NCBI RefSeq assembly: GCF_036417845.1
Contig: NC_089978.1
Coordinates: 135,960,288 to 136,024,287 of the forward strand
Source: Apteryx mantelli
Lineage: Eukaryota > Chordata > Aves > Apterygiformes > Apterygidae
DNA length: 64,000 nucleotides
Direction: 5' to 3'
Position numbers and translations under genes: made by a program. Shown here in pieces: positions 10,634 through 22,930 of this stretch (the first letter of the stretch is position 1; each line of letters starts with the position of its first letter). A model generated the notes under the pieces. It was not told the DNA's origin, searched no databases, and worked only from the letters and a program-made list of their open reading frames with translations.

Positions 10634-13600
10634 TCACAGAATCACAGAATGGTTGAGGTTGGAAGGGACCTCTGGAGAACATCCAACCCTCCTGCTCAAG
10701 CAGGGTCATCTAGCGCATGTTGCCAGGATCATGTCCAGGCGGGTTTTGAATATCTCCAGAGAAGGAGGCTCCACAGCCTCTCTGGGCAACCTGTTCCAGT
10801 GCTCTGTCACCCTCACAGCCAAGAAGTTTTTTCTCATGTTCAGATGGAACTTCCTGTGTTTCAGTTTGTGCCCGTTGCCTCATGTCCTGTCGCTGGGCAC
10901 CACTGAAAAGAGTCTGGTCCCATCCTCTTGACACCCTCCCTTAAGATATTTGTACACATTGATAAGATCCCCTCTCAGTCTTCTCTTCTCCAGGCTAAAC
11001 AGGCCCAGCTCTCGCAGCCTTTCCTCATAAGAGAGATGTTTCAGTCCCTTAATTATCTTTGTAGCCCTTCGCTGGACTCACTCCAGTAGTGCCACATCCC
11101 TCTTATACTGGGGAGCCCAGAACTGGACACACTACTGCAGATGTGGCCTCACCAGGGCTGAGGAGAGGGGAAGGCTCACCTCTCTTGACCTGCTGGCAAC
11201 TCTCTTCCTGATGCACCCCAGCATACCATTGGCCTTCTTGGCCACAAGGGCACATTCCTGGCTCATGCTCAACTTGGTGTCCACCAGCACTCCCAGGTCC
11301 TTCTCCACAGAGCTGCTTTCCAGTAGATCAGCCCCCACCCTGTACTGGTGCAGGGGGTTATGCCTCCCTAGGTGCAGGACCCTGCACTTGCCCTTGTTGA
11401 ACTTCATGAGGTTCCTCTCCGCCCACCTCTCCAGCCTGTCCAGGTCTCTCTGAATGGCAGCACAGCCCTCTAGTGTCTCAGCCACTCCTCCCAGTTTTGT
11501 ATCATCAGCAAACTTGCTGAGGAGGCACTTTGCCTCTTCATCCGGGTCACTGATGAACAAGTTGAACAATATTGGACCTGGTACTGACCCCTGGGGGACA
11601 CCACTAGCTACAGGCCTCCAACCGGACTTTGCACCGCTGATCACAACCCTCTGAGCTCTGCCATTCAGCCAGTTCTCAATCCACCTCACTGTCTGCTCAT
11701 CTACCCCACACTTCCTGAGCTTGCCTATGAGGATGTTATGGGAGACAGTGTCAAAAGCCTTGCTGAACTCAACGTAGACGACATCCACTGCTCTCCCCTC
11801 ATCTACCCAGCCAGTCATTCCATCACAGAAGGCTATCAGGTTGGTGAAGCATGACTTCCCCTTTGTGAAGCCATGCTGACTACTCCTGATCACCTCCTTA
11901 TCCTCCACATGCTTGCAGATGGCCTCCAGGATGAGCTGCTCCCTCACCTTTCCAGGGATGGAGGTGAGGCTGACTGGCCTGTAGCTTCCTGGGTCCTCCT
12001 CCTTGCCTTTTTTGAAGACTGGAATGACATTGGCTTTCTTCCAGTCTTCGGGCACCTCTCCTGCTCTTCATGACCTCTCAAAGATGATGGAGAGTGGCCT
12101 AGCAATGACATCCACCGGTTCCCTCAGCACTCGTGGGTGCATCCCATCGAGGCGCATGGATTTGTGGGTGTCAGGTTTGCCTAAATGATCTCTCACCCGA
12201 TCCTCCTCGACCAAGGGAAAGTCTTCCTTTCTCCAGACTTTCTCTCTTGCCTCCAGGGTCTGGGATTCCTGAGGGCTGGCCTGAGCAGTAAAGACTGAGA
12301 CAAAGAAGGCATTAAGTAACTCTGCCTTCTCTGCATCATTCGTCACCAGGGCACCCGCCCCATTCAGCAGCAGGCCCACATTTTCTCTAGTCTTCCTTTT
12401 GCTACTGATGTATTTGAAGAAGCCCTTCTTGTTGTCCTTGACATCCCTTGCCAAATTTAATTCCAAATGGGCCTTAGCCTTTCTTGTCACATCCCTGCAT
12501 ACTCTGACAACGTTCCTATAGTCCTCCCAAGTGGCCTGTCCCCCTTTCCACATTCTGTACACTTCCTTCTTCTGTTTGAGTTTTGCCAGGAGCTCCTTGC
12601 TCAGCCATGCAGGGCTCCTGCCTCCTTACTCATAGGGATGCTCCGATCTTGAGCTTGCAGGAAGTGATGCTTGAATATTAACCAGCTCTCTTGGGCACCC
12701 CCCGCTCCTTCTAGGGCCCTAACCCATGGGATTCCTCCAAGTAGGTCCCTGAAGAGGCCAAAGTTTGCTCTGCTGAAGTCCAGGGTTGCAATCCTACTTA
12801 GTGACCTGCTTCCTCCTCGCATGATCCTGAACTCCACCATCTCATGGTCACTGCAGCCAAGGCTGCCCCCAGCCTTCACATCTCCAACCAGTCCTTCTTT
12901 GTTTGTTACTACAAGGTCCAGCAGCACACCTCTCCTTGTTGGCTCCTCCACCACCTGTGTCAAGAAGTTGTCACCAATGCTCTGCAGGAACCTCCTGGAC
13001 TGTTTGTACCTAGCTGTGTTGTCTCTCCAGCAGCTATCAGGCTGGTTGAAGTCCCCCATGAGAACCAGCGCCCGTGATCGTGAGGCTACTTCCAGCTGTC
13101 TGTAGAAGGCCTCATCGACTTCCTCTTCCTGATCAGGTGGCCTGTAGTAAACACCCACAACAGTGTCACCCATGCTAGCCTGCCCTTTAATCCTTCCCAT
13201 AAGCTCTCGACTCGCTCTTCAGCCACCCCTAGGCAGAGCTCGATACATTCCAAGTGCTCTCTCACATAAAGAGCAACTCTACCACCTCGCCTTCCTGACC
13301 TGTCTTTCCTAAAAAGCACATAGCCATCCATGACAGCATTCCAGTCATGCGAGCTATCCCACCATGTCTCTGTAACTGCAATGAGATCATGGCCCTGTGA
13401 CTGCACACAGAACTCTAATTCTTCCCGTTTATTCCCCATGCTGCGTGCATTGGTGTACAGGCATTTCAGAGAGGTGATCGAGCATGCAGGTTTCCCAGGA
13501 GGGATACAAGAGCATCCTCCATAGCTACGTCCCATGCGCACTTCCCCAGCTGCACGCACCCGCTGGAGGCATCCCGACTTGAGCCATGTTTTGCCAACTA

Positions 13601-15143
13601 CCCTGGCACTATAACTCTCCCCTTCCCCCATCTTTCCTAGTTTAAAGCCTTCCTTACCAGGTTGGCCAACCCGCTGGCAAAAACACACGTGCCTCGCTTA
13701 GTGAGGTGGATCGCATCTCTTCCAAGCAGTTGTCGATCTTCAGACAGGGTCCCATGATCATAGAAACCAAAACCCTGTTGCCAACACCAGTGGCACAGCC
13801 AGTTGTTAACTTGGAAAATCCATCTCCTCCTCCTCCCATCCATCCCCCTCACTGGCAGGATTGAGGCTTGAATGATCTGGGCTCCCAGACCCTTGACCAC
13901 CATCCCCAGAGCTCTGAAATCCTGCTTGATGGTCTCCAGTTTGCCCTTGGTGTCATTAGCGCCCACATGGAAGAGCAGCAGTGGGTAATAGTCCGAAGCG
14001 TGGACAAGCCTTGGCAGTCTTTCCATGACATCTCTCACACGAGCCCCTGGCAGGCCACAAACCTCTCTAGACATGAGGTCAGGTTGCCAGATAGGTGCCT
14101 CCATCCCCTGCAGCAGGGAGTCACCCACAACAACCACCTGCAAGGCACAGGGTCTGTTGTCCCAGTTGCTTCCCTGGCAGCCATGTCCAGCTCCTCCTCA
14201 TCCTGGAGGGCACTAAACCTGTTCTTCAATTGCAAGTCCTCGGGAGGAGTAGGAGCCTTTCTCCGCCTACGAGGAGTGACCAGCTTCCAGCTGCCTTCTA
14301 CAGTGTTGTGATGTACCGTTTCACACAGCACAGAGCCTTCCAGCAACTCCACTGCTCTGGGGGCTTGAGACTCCTGAAGCTGTACAGTCTCTGAGAATAC
14401 CCTGTCTATCTCTTGCTCAACTTCTCGGATGCTACGCAGCCTACTGACTTCCTCCCGTAACTCCCTTACTTGACGACACAACCCATCAACAGCAGTACAC
14501 CTCCTGCAGGAGAGCTGACTGTCAGCCCAGGCCTCCCGGAGACGCCCCAAGCACTCCCTGCAGCCTGAGACCTGTAGGGCTGCATCTGCTGTCAGAGGGT
14601 CTGTCTGGGTCCCAGCCTCTGACACAGCCAACACAGCGACTCCAGCAACCACTGGGGAATGTGCTCTGTGGCGTGTCATGACCATACTTGAAGCGTACAC
14701 CGGAGGGATCGGAAACAAAGGTGCCTTCTTGTGCCCTTCTGCATGAACTGCTGCACGAACTGCTGCGCAAACTGCTGTGCTCTGGGAGCTGTGCTCTAGG
14801 CCTGGCTCTTATATAGGCCTCTCCCTAGCACTGACTCACAGGGTGCTTGACCCGCCCCAATCAAGGGCCACCGGGATCAAAGGCCCCAACTCCCTCTGGT
14901 CAGGGGCAACCAAGAGAGCTCATCAGGGGCAGCTACTCCTAGCTAGAGCTTCTCCCAGGAGAAGTCAAGGCCTCCTGCAGTTGTCCTTGCCTAGCTTCCC
15001 CCTTCCTGTTCTCAGCAATCACCTTCTAGTTCCTCGGGGGTCCCCAGAAAGCCCCCACAACTTCCGACAAGATCCTCAAATGTTCTAGTCAGAGCCCAGA
15101 TGCTGCTGTGCAAACTGCTGCGTCTGTTCGCTGCCTCTTTTAG
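10634..15143 (-). mobile_element. near full-length CR1 LINE, decayed (left arm)
   Basis: It runs 5' to 3' on the - strand, from about 15143 to the ATTCTGTG repeats at 10634. It matches the right-arm copy, including every disabling change. ORF1 (about 14718-13637) has a Cys-rich, coiled-coil N-terminal half and, after a frame change near 14100, a hydrolase-like half beginning VVVGDSLLQG. ORF2 has an endonuclease part (13688-12601, one frame change) and a reverse transcriptase (12562-11132) with the FADD catalytic motif. ORF2 is broken by stops before VPEDWKK and after VRPHLQ. It cannot make intact proteins. Confidence 0.95.
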
Positions 15144-15150
15144 CTGCGGT

Positions 15151-17824
15151 CTTTTTATTAAAAAAATATATATATTATTACAAACATTATTTGTATTACA
15201 AAAGCTTCATTATTCTATATAATTTGAAGCAGTCATGCTCTATACATAGTGTCATGAAAAATTCTGGAGAATAAGAAAAAAAAAAGGAAAATGCAGCCCT
15301 TGAGTAAGAATTTGTATCTGTAGTCCATTTCATGCAATAATATTGTCACCTATCCAAAAAAAAATTTCACTACCATTTGATTTCTTTGGTTTGTCTGGGA
15401 TGGTTAATGCTGCGCAGACATCTTCACGGAGACAGTAAATGCTTTGAAATGTAGGAGGAAAAGCTCTCAGGAGTTAACAGCCACTCCAATCTGTTTTTCT
15501 GATATATTTTTCAATGCAAGTGTTTGAGAAGGGATTGAGGACTGTGAACATGCTGGCATGGTGGCATACATCAGACCTTGCGAAGTGATTCATTTCTACT
15601 GTTTTGCTGGCCAGTGGGATCTGTCATGAAATATCAGTTCAGTCAGACAGAACGTTTTTTCTGTCTAGTTCCCAGCATGCTTTCTAAATTTTGCATCATT
15701 TTCCAGCCGTGTCCACTGACACCACAAAAGCAGAGAGGTAGCAACCTTTCTTTATATTCTTTCAAGTTGGCTGTCACCAGATGGGATCTACCCAGTCTAA
15801 AATCCAATATTAACCACCTCCCAATAGCGTTATGATGATGGCTGAAATGGGCAGTAAAGGATGAATGGAGTGTGACATCATCTATAGGCTTTGAAGCAGC
15901 GGTAATGGGGACCTACAAACAATCACAGTAAAGCTTTATTGAGTTTGTAGCAACTCCCACCAAGAATGAAAGGAATTTCTTCACTGAGCTTTGGAGAGAA
16001 ATAGGTTTTCTGCTTGGAAACAAAGAACTTCAATTCAATTCTGCCAGCATTTAGGGTATCAGAAGGGCAAAATATCTATTTATTCTGCTACTCGTGATTC
16101 TATTTTGGGGTGAAACTTTCACCTTGGTTTTCAGCTGAGAACTTCTGAGAGTAGGTGTTATTTTATCCACCTATTTTGGAAAGAAGATGTCATGCGGGTA
16201 AAATAACCCTGGCTTACCAGTCTCCTACAGCAGCAGAAGTGAGTGAGTACCATTCCACCAGACCTGGCAGTGCTTAGCACTTTGAGCCTTTAAAATGTGC
16301 TTTGCAAAACTTTGGTAATTTATTTGAAATAAATTTTCAATTAAACATAATATTTCTGCACACTTGTATTTTAGTATTTTTAATGACTTTAAAATTTGTT
16401 TTCATTTTTCTTCATCTGGTTCAGCAGAAGGCTAAAACCATTCCCATTTATTTTTTTATTACTCCTTGACTGGAGTCTCATCAGTTCTCTTCAAATCATA
16501 TATACAGGTGAGCCAGACAATCTAATTAAGGTTTAATTCTGTTGCCCTGGTTTGGTTTGTGGATTGTAATGAAATGAGAGCATTACTAAATCTATTACTA
16601 TCCCCTTGTACAAAATGTGAAGTGAATAATATTTACTAATAATGCACAGGTTTGGTAGAAAATGCTCCCAAGTATTTTTATGCAAATTTATTTGATTATG
16701 TTATAGAAGTGTTGCCTAGAATAGGCAACTAGAAATAGTTGCCTAGAATAGTCTTTAACATAAAGAAAACTTGATTTTTATCAAATAACTTTTCTTATGC
16801 TGGAGAAGGAGAGACATTTTAAACTGTTTTTTACAAAAAATACAAGATATTTTTGTCAGTTACCTATGTGCAACTCTACCAATCTCAGTGGGGTGCCATA
16901 AATGTAGCTTAGAGCAGAATCTTGTCTCTACTTTCTAATGTAGAATCTGCTCTCACAGCAATCAAAATCGAAGTTCTTCATTAATGTCAGTGAAAGAGGG
17001 ATCAAGCATCTAATATTTTCTTCCAGTGTAAATCTTTTGTCTCCTTTGATTCTCTTCTGCATCCTTAGAGACCTGTTGCTATTTCTTGCCCCAGGGGAAT
17101 GTTTTGGTTACAGTCTTTATTGTCTTATCTCACACTGCTGACATGTCCATGTAAGATTGTGAATGTGTTGCTGTCTGCCTGGGAGATGGAAATTTCAGGG
17201 ATGAACAGGATTAACAAAGAACGAAGTGGGTTGTGAAGGAACAAACACACTTGTTTTCTTCCTTCCCTCTGGGAAAACAAAGAGTAGTCATTACTGAGGT
17301 TAAGGGGGGAAAAAAAACTACACAAAAGAAAGAAACAATATTTGAAGAATGCTTTTTTTTATTATTGTTAACATAAACAGCATCACAAATAACATACTCG
17401 TACCTTCAAACATATCTGAGCAGGCAAACAGCCATGCATCTATCTGCCCTATGAGAGGGAGTAATCCTGTTTATGAACTGAATGGGAAAAAATGTACTGA
17501 GACATGGGCCAGTTTCACCAGCACACACTGCAGTACAGAATTCCAGTAGTGGAAAGATGCAGCCAGGACTGACCTTTTGGTACGAAACAGCCACACACTC
17601 ATTTTTCTTATACCTATATGGTAGACCACTACAAAAAACGGTGTGCCATGAAAAAACAGAACAGGTGAGAGCTTTCTGTCTCACTCACACAGGGTTAAAC
17701 CAGTTCATACAGTCTCTTGTTCTGTACTATTTGAGAGGCAGTGCAAAACTCTTCAGAAAACATACTATCCCCAAACTGTAGCCAACACACCATGTTTCTC
17801 TGCTATTTCATTCTGATTTCTTCT
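15151..17824. other. AT-rich intergenic stretch, no gene seen
   Basis: I see no exons, conserved motifs or recent repeats. The longest open frames are short and have no family resemblance. Confidence 0.5.
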
Positions 17825-18735
17825 GGACAGAGTGCACCCTCAGCAAGTTTGCTGATGATACAAAACTGGGAGGAGTGGCCGAAACACCAGAGGGCTGTGC
17901 TGCCATTCAGAGAGACCTGGACAGGCTGGAGAGCTGGGTGGAGAGGAACCTCATGAAGTTCAACAAGGGCAAGTGCAGGGTCCTGCACCTAGGGAGGAAT
18001 AACCCCGGCATCAGTACAGGGTGGGGGTTGACCTGCTGGAAAACAGCTCTGCGGAGAAGGACCTGGGAGTGCTGGTGGACACCAAGTTAAGCATGAGCCA
18101 GGAATGTGCCCTTGTGGCCAAGAAGGCCAATGGTATGCTGGGGTGCATCAGGAAGAGAGTTGCCAGCAGGTCAAGAGAGGTGAGCCTTCCCCTCTCCTCA
18201 GCCCTGGTGAGGCCACATCTGGAGTACTGCGTCCAGTTCTGGGCTCCCCAGTACAAGAGGGATGTGGCACTACTGGAGTGAGTCCAGCGAAGGGCTACAA
18301 AGATGATTAGGGGACTGGAGCATCTCTCTTATGAGGAAAGGCTGCGAGAGCTGGGCCTGTTTAGCCTGGAGAAGAGAAGGCTGAGAGGAGATCTTATCAA
18401 CGTGTACAAGTATCTTAAGGGAGGGTGTCAAGAGGATGGAGCCAGACTCAGTGGAGCCCAGCGACAGGACGTGAGGCAACGGGCACAAACTGAAACACAG
18501 GCAGTACCATCTGAACATGAGAAAAAACTTCTTGACTGTAAGGGTGACAGAGCACTGGAACAGGTTGCCCAGAGAGGCTGTGGAGCCTCCTTCTCTGGAG
18601 ATATTCAAAACCCGCCTGGACGTGGTCCTGGCAACATGCACTAGATGACCCTGCTTGAGCAGGAGGGTTGGACTAGATGATCTCCAGAGGTCCCTTCCAA
18701 CCTCAACCATTCTGTGATTCTGTGATTCTGTGATT
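17825..18735 (+). mobile_element. 5'-truncated CR1 LINE
   Basis: It enters within the reverse transcriptase at [12 protein letters not shown] and continues to the CR1 3' end with three ATTCTGTG units at about 18711-18735. Frame changes occur near 18000 and stops interrupt ORF2. It lies on the + strand, so it is direct to the right-arm CR1 and inverted to the left-arm CR1. Confidence 0.95.
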
Positions 18736-19964
18736 TAGCTTTCCACTCTCCTGTTTCTAAAACTCCTACATTAGACCTGGCTTACATCTTTTGTTAGTTT
18801 TTTTTTCTGATCAAAAAATGTACCATTCGCAGACAGAAAAGCATTTTTGAAACTAAGCTTATGAATAACAGTAGATTATCTTCTGTTTCTGAAAGTGGAT
18901 GGGTGTATGAAAATGTTTACCCAGTTCTAGGCAGAGAGGATTCCCCTGTCTCCTGCTTCAGAAAACTGATGTTATTTTGCTTTTTCTTTCCTGCAGCTGA
19001 TCTGTGATTGTTTTCTGCAGCTCATCTCTGAGGGCAGCTCCCTTTCAACAGGTGGGATAGTCATTTTAGTATCAGTTTCTGTAAACTCCTTTGGAAATGG
19101 AGGCTAGGCTTGTTGTCATGGGGTGAAGCCTGCCCAAAAGCATCACTCATACAAAATGAGAGTCAGCTTTAACTCTTTAGAGGATTCTGGTATGCCATGG
19201 GAAGAAAAACAAGGAAAGTGCAGGTAATTGTTATGGGAGAAGCTTACTAAAAAGCTCTGGAATGCATCTACCCTATGCTAATGGTTTAGGTATTTGACAG
19301 AAAGCAACAAAGAAGCACAGACGAACTCGTAACAACTTTACATCCTTATAGCATATTAATGGCCCAGGAAATGACCATTAATTGCATTCAGATATGGAGA
19401 AAGCTAAAGCAGCCTGGGCTGACCTGACAATCAGGTCATTGGTGACTTACGCTGACTGTCTCAGTTATAAAGCAATAAATTTTGAAAACAATTGTCCCTA
19501 GGGGAAGGAACCACATCCACAGGTGTCAAACATCATGCAGAAAGCTGAGCTCAATATGAAACTGCTATTTGTGAAAGCTGCATCTCCAGAGAGAACTTAG
19601 ACACCTTGAGCAGATGGGTTGAGAGTGCTTGTCATCATCAAAAGAATTTTGACTGAGGAAATTTTGCTCAATTTAATTGATTGCCATTCACACAAACTTT
19701 TAATTACTGATTTGGGTATTGAGATGAAAACAAAACATAAATGATTAAACAAACACTTAGGGAACACCTTTCCCACCCACCCCCCCATGCTCAACTTCAG
19801 TCCGACACTTCTCTGCTCCGCTTAGTCTCAACTTCCCTTGTTGTCGCTGTGCATTACACTCAGTCCATCCTAACTCCTCCTGTGAGGCAAAGGGCCGGGC
19901 AGGAGGTTGAGATCATTGTGTAATGGTTTCTTTCCACCGTTCCTTGCTTCTTGCTCCATTTCCT

Positions 19965-20130
19965 CTGCTCTGGTGTGGGTTCCCCTCAGGCTACAGTACC
20001 ATTGGGGGTGTCCCTGCTCTGGCATGGGTCACCCACAGACCACAGTCCTTTTGGGGGATGTACCTGTTCTGACATGGGTCCTCCATAGGCCACGGTCACC
20101 TTTTGGGGATGTCCCTGCTCCAATGTGGAG
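19965..20130 (+). repeat. degenerate ~50-base tandem repeat (CTGCTCTGGCATGGGT type)
   Basis: Three imperfect units begin near CTGCTCTGGCATGGGTC, CTGTTCTGACATGGGTC and CTGCTCCAATGTGG. Each continues with CCACAGTCC- and TTTTGGGGATGTCC-like segments. Similar degenerate arrays are scattered in bird genomes; the origin of this one is unknown to me. Confidence 0.65.
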
Positions 20131-22144
20131 CTTCTCCTTCCAAGAGTGTGTCTACAACAGTATCTCCTTCCACATGTCTCCTTACGTACCTCCTCCCATT
20201 TGCAGCTGTCACTCTTTCTTAAATATGTTTGAGCCTGGGTGCCATGTGCTCTGCTGCAGGTGCTCTGACTGGTTGAGGATTCCAGCATGCCATGAGCTGT
20301 TCACATTAGTTTCAGAGCTGGCTTGAAGGGACTGTGACCGGTATAGGGTGGTTCATGGCCTCCCCTGCACAGGTCGCCCCAGGTTACCAAAATGCTGCCA
20401 TTTTTGCCCAATAAAGAGTTGTTCCACTGAGTCCATGGTGTAAGTGTGTTCTGCATAGAGCGTGTGTGTGCACATGTGCGTGCATGCGTATGTGTTTTGT
20501 GGAACAGAAGTTGCTATCCACCCGCTATATCTATCTCCCAAAGTAAATAGATCTTAAATTTTATGTCACTGAGTGGTGGTGGTCTTTTCCTGCTGCTGCC
20601 TCACCTAAATTTCCCAGCACAGCTTACTTTCCATTATAAATTGTCTATATTTTACTGGTCAAGAGAATGCTGCTAGACTAGGTAAACTCCTCAAACCATC
20701 TCTGGCCAAGAATACCTTGCAGGGAGCTATCTTCAAAGACAATATTATAGTCTGGACAGCCCAACACCAATGGCAGAAATGGGAAGAGCTGACCATGCTG
20801 TGGGAGCGAGCAACCTGCAGTCAAGAAGAATTTTGGAGTTGGTGGGCTGTAGTAAATTACAGCTCATGCTGCCTGGGACATATACACTGGGATGTGTTTT
20901 CTGTTTTCTGAGAGATGGGAGAATATGTGACTATTTCAGTAAAAGAATATGCTAAAATATGCTATAAGAATATGTGAAAATATGAATATGCCTTGGCAGC
21001 TCTGTGATTTTTCCTAAGGTCCCAAGCTAAGAAGTTAGGCTGAATTGGCACTTGATTCTGGCTTCTAGAATAGTTTAAATTTTAACAGAAGGTATTTTCC
21101 CCTGTGACTCAATTATGGAATGGCAGTTTTCTTTCAGGAAATTCATGAGGCAAAATCAACTGAAATCTCTTTACAAGAAGCAATATCTCAGTCATTGCAT
21201 TGATGTTAACTTGCTGTTGCTTCTCCATTTCATTAAGTAGCTGTAGGGTCTTCAATCTATACAGTTGAATAAGTGCTTTCTGATCTTCTGAGGTCAAGGC
21301 AGTAGTCAATGCCACAAGGAAGTGTGGCATTTTTTCTAATGACAGTTGAATCCCACGAACCTCCCTAACATCTGAAACGAAGACATAGATTTTTAAGCGC
21401 TTGTTCCTTTCTTTACAGCCAGGGAATTCTGTCCCAAGAGGGTAAAGTTATCAGCAGTGGCTTAGGGCAGATTTTTATTTAGACATTCAGAAACATCAGG
21501 TTTTCTTTCTGCTTCATCATGTGGCTGTATATCCTTAAAAATCTACAGTCCAACAAAAGAAAGTATCACTGAAAGTCTATGGCTATAGTGTCACATTTAT
21601 TTCAATTTCTTCTAAAGTGAGTAGGACTTTACCGCTGAAGACCTACAGCTAAGTGCCTAAACTCTTTTCAAAATGACATTTAGGTTCCTAATTCATTTGA
21701 ATATTTTTGCAATTTCATGAAGCTTCTTCATAATAGAAGAGCAGATGCTAAATACCTGTAAGTTGCCAGAAAATCCAAGAAAATGAAAAAGAGAAGAAGA
21801 AAATGCAATTTTTTTTTAATCAGGCTTGCTCTTTTAGTGCACAGAAAGAAGGCATTGATAAATGTATCAATAAGCTTTGAACATAACTGTGCTGAAAGAC
21901 AATTCATAACTCAGATCAAAGACAATGTTTTCTTGGCAGTATAGTCAGAGTAGGAGCTACCTTCTTGTTGCTGGTTCTGTCAAAGAAATCAGAGCTTTTC
22001 CAGTCTACAAATGGCAGAACATCAAAACATTATGATACTGCATTCACAAAGACGATGAGGCATTTGTTTCATTAGTGAAAGAGAATATGAATATACAGAA
22101 GTCAGATTTCAAATTTTAGCATCTAATGAGTATAATCCTATTGC

Positions 22145-22375
22145 TAGAGGTGTTAGAGATCAGGGGGACAAGGCTTTTTTTCTGTCTCTGTTACTATTTG
22201 TTGTGCGGTCTTGGGGCAAGCCAGTTCACATCTCTGTGCCTCACTTTCCCCTGCTGCAAGTTGGCAACAATAATAGCTACCTCACCAGGCTGTTGTGAGG
22301 CTGAATAGATCAGAATTTGTGAAATGACTGAGACTGTCATATAGAACTTGCGATATAAGTGAAAAGTAATAAAAT
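22145..22375 (+). repeat. MIR-like/CORE-SINE-type relic
   Basis: It contains the typical run of MIR-class SINEs: CTTGGGGCAAGCCAGTTCAC, then CTGTGCCTCACTTTCCCCTG, AATAATAGCTACCTCACCAG and GTTGTGAGG. The copy is diverged and old. Confidence 0.6.
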
Positions 22376-22784
22376 GTAAATATGATCAGACCCCTCACTG
22401 CTCATTTTCTGTTGTGTGCCCCTGGACCAAATTAATTGTGAAATGTTCCAATCTTACGTCTCTGAACAATCACAGCAAAACTGAAGAATACTAATTTCAA
22501 ATTCTGGTCTCTGTTAGCAATTTCTACATCTTTTTTATATACATTCTTAAATACTGTAATACAGCTTGAATTCTGCCTTTTTTGGTTCTGTGTGTACTGC
22601 TACACTTATTCTAAAAGCCTTGTTTTGCTCATTGTCTTCTAAAGGTTCATCTCCTAAATCTTCAGCTCTATCACCCTTCTTAGCTGCATGATGATACCAC
22701 TCTTTTGATGATACGATCACTTTGCTTCTGGTCCCAGATTACCTGTTTACAAAAAAAGGGACTATCCCTATGATAAGAGTTCAG

Positions 22785-22930
22785 TTATTTGCCCTGCCAT
22801 GGACTTCCTGTGCAATGTCAGGCAAGTCATTTAGCCTCTCTCTAACCACCATCTCCCCACTGTCAAACAGACTTATAGCACTGGGGTAACACAAAAGCTT
22901 TAAGGAACTCAGGTGGCTATAGTAATGACT
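22785..22930 (+). repeat. second MIR-like relic
   Basis: A weaker copy showing the CAGGCAAGTCATTTAGCCTC block and a Pyr-rich CATCTCCCCACTGTC segment. Confidence 0.4.

Larger units (their letters stand above)
6925..15150. repeat. left arm of an 8.2-kb inverted repeat
   Basis: It is the reverse complement of 37283-45507: positions in the two arms sum to 52433 over nearly the whole length. Every reading frame I compared between 7 and 15 kb matches in length and translation, so there is no net indel over about 8 kb; one A-run indel lies near 6935. From 15044 inward identity drops to roughly 90 percent and then ends near 15150. Contents from the left: 3.7 kb of flank including an LTR-like sequence, then a near full-length CR1 on the - strand. 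No host gene was seen in the arm. Confidence 0.97.

Noticed and set aside
11132-15088. Numerous open frames on the strand opposite the left-arm CR1
   Set aside because: They are shadows of CR1 ORF1/ORF2 and recur identically in the right arm.
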